Assembly (NCBI GenBank): GCA_003118195.1
Contig: BEXV01000975.1
Location: forward strand, 7,911-71,910
Direction: 5' to 3'
Length of the DNA: 64,000 nt
From: Hemicentrotus pulcherrimus
Lineage: Eukaryota > Echinodermata > Echinoidea > Camarodonta > Strongylocentrotidae
Below the pieces are notes generated by a model that was given only the letters and a program-made list of their open reading frames with translations, did not search any database and had not been told where the DNA came from. The translations under genes and the position numbers were made by a program. Of the stretch, positions 54,301-60,300 are shown piece after piece. The first letter of the stretch is position 1; each line of letters opens with the position of its first letter.

Positions 54301-57300
54301 TTGGTGTTTGTTGTAGATTTTTAGACTTTTGTGGGAATGTTTGATTTGTAGAAGTCTTTGTGCCTAGAAATCATCTCAAAATGTCTTATACATTGTGTTT
54401 ATCAATCACTTAACAGTTTGTTCTTGATTTTGACTATGAGACGCTTGTGTCTGGTAATTGTTCCCCTTTCATTGTTCCTATTATGAATAGTGTTCTAAGC
54501 TAGACCAGATAGATTTGTTGTTGTTGGAGATTACATATAAATGTTATGACATGATTGCTCTTTTAAATTGTTGCATATTATGTTGAAATCCTTGAAAAAT
54601 ATCATTTCAATAAGCAAAATACTTCTCTTATAAATTTGTTTTGTAAGCTTCATATAAATGCTTTCTGGCTTCTTATTCATTGTTCCATTTTCTCTGTAAA
54701 AAATATCTTGCATTTTAGTACACTGTATGTTGTTATTTGCTTTAGAGTAGTACATATTTCTGATGTTCTGTTTTTCTAATCATCTTCATTGATTTTTTAA
54801 AATATTGATCACAATGCATGTTGTTCTTTGTAGCTAGATTTTTTTAGTTTGTTTGATGTTTCTTTTTCTTTTCTTTTCTTGATCAAATTGATGTAATATA
54901 ATGAATCAAACAGTGTATGCCTTAATTATTGAGTTTTCCTTTCTCTTTGTTTCTGCTTCTCCATCTCCCCCTCTCCCTTCCATTCCACTTTTTTTTTCTT
55001 TAATTTTCATTGCCACTTTTTATTATTTTTCACCCTTCTCTTTCCCCTCTTTTTACCCTTCTTTCTTTCATCTTATGTTGTCAATATTTTTAACTCTCAT
55101 TTCTTCTTTCTGCCATCTTTATTTTCTATCCCCTTTTGTCTCAATCTTTTCTTCATTATTTGATCTCTTATTATCTTCTGCATCTATCCATCCACTCATT
55201 CCCTCTCCTTTGCAGATTGAGGCCCTAGTATTTGTGGAGCAACCCAATAGAACCCTCTACTGTCTGCTCTGCCGATCGGTTTTCCAAGACCCAGTCATCA
55301 CTCAGTGTGGGGTAAGTACCGTCATTCTTTTCCATTATTGTTTATTTGTTTCTATGTTTACTTTTACCTCACTGCTATGAAAGCATGTACATACTTGTAA
55401 GTAAGTAGCCAGGGGACCGACGGCTGTATAAGTCCTCTCTGAGGGACTTGGTTATGAGAATTAATGCCTTACCAAAGGGTATGAACACATCGACTTGGTT
55501 TTTAACCCAGGACAAACATTTTTACAAACATTTTCCCCCACAAAATCTTGCTGTTTTTTCCACTACCATGAATGAAGTATATTTTGAGAAATAGAGTACC
55601 AACACTTTCTAATTTGTGTCCGCATTCACTGTGCAATTATGCATACAACACAAGTAAAAGGAAGGCTTAAGATAAATCAATATTATCATTATTTCTTGGG
55701 GTTAGCTTTGACTAGCTTTAATCATTTATTGGCTTCATTGCTTGATGTATCTATGCTGAAGTACATTGTATCTGTACTGTTGGTAATAAATGAAATGTAT
55801 ATGAAATTATGTGGTTGAAAAAAATGGCCACATTTGATGATTCCGCAACTCTTGAAGCAGAGGTTTCGAGATAATAAAAGAGCCCCTGAAAGTTAGTCAG
55901 AGCCTTCAGGATGTCCCTGCCAGAGGAGGCTCATAGTTTTACGCTCTCTATCCTGCTAGAATTGTTCTGCAGAGGAAATTGCAGGATTATATATGTTTAC
56001 AAGTCCGATTTCCTTGAAATTCTATATCCTATAAACTGTAATTCAATTCAGATCTATATTCCTCTGCAAAATACATTTACATTCCTACAATTGCACAAGC
56101 AGTGTATTTTCTGTATGTGTGGTAGAATCAAATTGTGAAAGAACTTCAAATGAACTACATTTCCAAAAGGTTCCTATTTTCTTTAAAAGGGAATATGCTT
56201 CATACGTAGGGAAATGCTGTCTTTAATAGTTCTTTTGAGCTCACAGAGAGATTTGATCTGATTTTTTTTCCTCCCCTACTTGTACAATTTTATCAAGTAA
56301 TTTAATTCTAAATGTACATGTACTTAAAAATGCGTAATGACAGTAGATATTAAAATATTACTTTGGTTTTAAGTATTGGAAGAAAATAAAGTCTCTTTTT
56401 TTTTCCTTATAAAAAGTTTTTGTCAGATAACTTTTCCCTGTATGTTTAAATTACAATTTCTTCAATGTTTTGACTATTGATGCATGTATGGGCAGGCTTT
56501 CTTTAATGTTAATATGACTTGAACTCATGTGAAATTCGCTTCCTAGCGCAATGAGCAAGCAAAAATCTATGAACTGTTTCATTATAAAGTCAAGGTTAAC
56601 TTTTTGAGGGGAGAGCACGGATGTAAATTGTGGTTTCTCAGAGTCGGAATGAAATTATAACACACAAGGTTCTTTAGTCCCACTTGAGTAAATTGGTGTA
56701 ATGATCCAGCACGCAAGTCAGCCCCTTCGCCATGAAAGAGAAAAACATTTATATGCATGTTGTTGCTCATTGTGACCAATATAGATGAATTCTTATTCAA
56801 GATTTTAACCTCTTTAAAACCTCAAACATATTTCTCGTCACGAATAAGGCGGGCTTTTCTCCCTCTTGCTCCAAATTTACCCTCAAATGCACTTTGATGT
56901 GGAGCATGGTTCCAGTCATTGACGCCAGTCTATTCTTAGCAAGCATTGTTTTTCTGGAGAGGAAGTACTCTGTTTCTCTAATGATTTGTGGGAAGGCAGG
57001 TGAGACTGACCACAGAAACAGAGACTCCATATTCAGCATGGGAACGATCTTGGCAACATGTTCTTGTCGCTTGTTACAAACATCAAGTTCAGATGACACT
57101 GCCTGAAGGCAAGAGAGAGAGAGAGAGAGAGAGAGAGAAGGAAAGAGAGGGAAATACATAGAGAGATAGAAAGAGAAGGAATGAAAAAGAGAGGGGGCAA
57201 ACAGAGGTGGAGAGGAGGGAGAAAGATAGAGGCATGCAGGAAAACAAGAAGAGGGCAGACGGACAGAGATGGAGGGAGAAGAACAAAAAGAGAAAGGGGG

Positions 57301-60300
57301 AAGGGATAAGGGGAGATAGAGAAGGGGAAAAGTAGAAGCTTAGAAAGAGAGAAGATAGAAAATGACAGACATAGATGGAGAGAGAAGGAATAAGAAAGAG
57401 AGGTGAGAGAGGGATAAACAGAGATAGCAAGAAGTGAGAATGAAAAAGGCTTTAGAGGGAGAGATAGAGAGAGAGAGAGAGAGGGGGAAAAATTCAGAGT
57501 GATAGAGAATGAAAGAAAATGATAGACAGGGAAAAGAGGTAAAAAGAATGAGGGAATGAAGGACTAACAGAGAAATTAAGGAGGGAGAAAGAGAGGAAAA
57601 TAGCTTGGGTATGGAGAGAGAGAGAGGAAGCAGTTCAAATCTATTTTTGGTTAGCAGTTTATATGTTGGGCATGGGTTTAAACACTTGACCACCTCTTTA
57701 ATCCCTTTAAGATCATCCCATGATCTTGTACCTTCTAAATATAACCTGTGCTGATAATCCGCAACTTAATGGGTGGTTGTGCTCAAGGGGAGGCTGATCA
57801 AGATTTTGGAAGGGGATTACCAACAATTTTTTTTTATTTTTTAAATTGCACGTCTAAAATGTTTGTATGATGACGAAACCACCCTCTTTCAAGTTTGAGA
57901 AAAAAGAAAACAAAACTGCAAACTCTGGCAACATATTATGCAACTACTCAAATGTCTTTCACCATCTTTTTGGTTTCGATAAACATAGGATGAATTAGCC
58001 ACCTCATTTGAGGCAGATGTAATTAATAATCATCTCTCAGATGTATATCTGTTTATATTTTTGTTTTTGATCATGAAAACCTAGATTGAAGAGGCCCTGA
58101 CTGAATATTTTATCTTATATCTAAGACTTTTCTTGCAAACATCCAAGTCTCACACCCACTTCCGTCGAAGACATAAATGTACATCTCCCAGAATACTGTA
58201 TCGCCTGGGGATACCGTAACTGTAACACAAGCTGAAGTGTGAAAGACCTCCGAATCAGTTTAACTGGCTCACAGAATATAATGGCAGCAAATAAACTTTA
58301 TCGCTATCTCCAGAGACATATGTCTCATTGTATGTGCCGTCCTTACATGCAAACAATAGCCATATGTGGCGCATTGTTATGTAAAAGTGTCGAAAGAAAG
58401 GGGAAAAATGAGAGGCTCGTTATGAGCTGGGAAATGTGTAGTTAGCGCGAGAATTTAATTGAAGTTGACAGGAGGAAAAATGCACAAAAGATGAAAAGGA
58501 AATTCAATATTCAGCTCACGTTTTAGATACAATATCGAAGACAACGGGTGCTTCAACCTTTTTTCCTTTTTTCTTATGGATGTGATGCACATGACTTCAA
58601 GGTTTTATGATTGCCTTTTCCACAAGGAAGATCAATGTTCAAAAAGTTGATTCGCTTTTTATTCCACAGTTTTCAAATCTGTCATCTTGAATACATACAG
58701 GGAGGAAGGATATTAGATCATGATTATTTTTATTAGAAATGAGGGTTGTTGTTTTAAGAGTTAGTTAATAATATCTAAACTAGAAAGACCGGTTTCAAAT
58801 TATCAGAAAGGACCAGTTAAATTTCCATTGTGTCATTTAAAGGCAGAACTTTTCCACACAAACTTTTTGATTTTTCTTTTCAGGCACCTATTCTTGTATT
58901 GAAAATTTGAAAAATAGGGCCGCACCCTCCAACTGTTCTATTTACAGAAAATTGCATGTACATGTATGTAACCTTAAAAATGTGAGGTACCCAGTAGTTC
59001 TTTAAAATTCTTTGTTCTTCACCTCTTACCAGTGACAAAAGGCAAAAAACGTAAAAAACTTTTTTTTAAACATTTGTTGTATGGAGAACAGTATTAATTT
59101 TCAAAGGTAAAATGTGGTTGAAATGATTAATATTGGATTTGTGGAATTAACAAGTTTCCAACAGAAAACAGAATTTGAGAAAAGAGAAGGTTATATTTAA
59201 CACAGAGCACATAATATTCAGATTTAATCTTGGCTGAGGATTGATTGGTATAAATGAGGAAAAATTCAAGTTTTGATGGTTCTGTATCCCCCATTATTCT
59301 TTTAAAATTTATCCGAATTGGTACAGTAGCGTGATGAAAGATGATTGTAAAATCATGTTCTGAAATGTAACTGCTGTTTAGGGAAATATTTGTCAAGTCA
59401 AATAAAAATGAGTAATATTCCCTGTTCCGGAGACAATTTTAAATAAAGATGTTATTAAAGGAAAACCTTGTCATTAATAAAATGATGTAAAATATTGTGA
59501 AAAAAAGTTTTAAGAGGAGATGAATAATATGCGAAGAGAACGGGGGAAAAGAGTGTTAGGTGTTGTTTTGCATTGAACTCTCTGCAAATTTACAGGGGCT
59601 CTTTTCTAATTATCAGGGGCTGTTTTGGGCATTTCGGGGGCTATTTCGCCCGAGCCCCCATGTATTTTTTTCACTCTATTGCTAAAGTATACAATTTGTT
59701 GATTTGTATTGCAAAGATTTGTTGTATTTGTATTGATAGGGATGGGATTTGGACCAGTATTTATATTGAAGAACAAAATTATAGAAGAGGGAGAAGAGGG
59801 GGTTACAGTTTTGAAATAAATATTGCAAGCCATAGTGATTTTTATTGTGTTTAAGTGGGGGCAAATATTACATCACAATGTTGTCATAGCTGTAAAAATA
59901 CATCTAGAATCCATTGGGGAGAGGATTTAAGAAATGTTTTTATAGTGGAAAGACAATGTTGTATTACGTCTGACGTAATGGGAAATTAAAAAACTCGCCA
60001 ACACAGCAGTCTGGATATAAATGTAACTCTTTTATGACTTTGCTAGGGGTCACTGCCATTAAAATGAAAGACATCAACATTACAATGTTTATTTTTCACT
60101 TTGTGATCTCATCATTTACAAAGTGTCGATTGGGTTGGAGAGTTTTATTGATTGATTCATTATTTCCTTCCCTGATCTTTACATGTTTTTTCATCATTTC
60201 TGTTCATTTTCTTCACTTTTTGTAAAGGCGTTTGGTGCCTGAAGCCTTCAGCATTCAGACTTAATATCTTCTGGGCAACGAGCTATAAGTGATATGTTTA

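Noticed and set aside
54901..55380. 159-codon ORF as an intact gene
   Set aside because: It reads an intronic pyrimidine tract and both introns through exon 6. Only 55216-55311 is coding.
59573..59854. 93-codon plus-strand ORF in intron 6
   Set aside because: Overlapping antisense frames of similar length and no splice framing; AT-rich chance frame.
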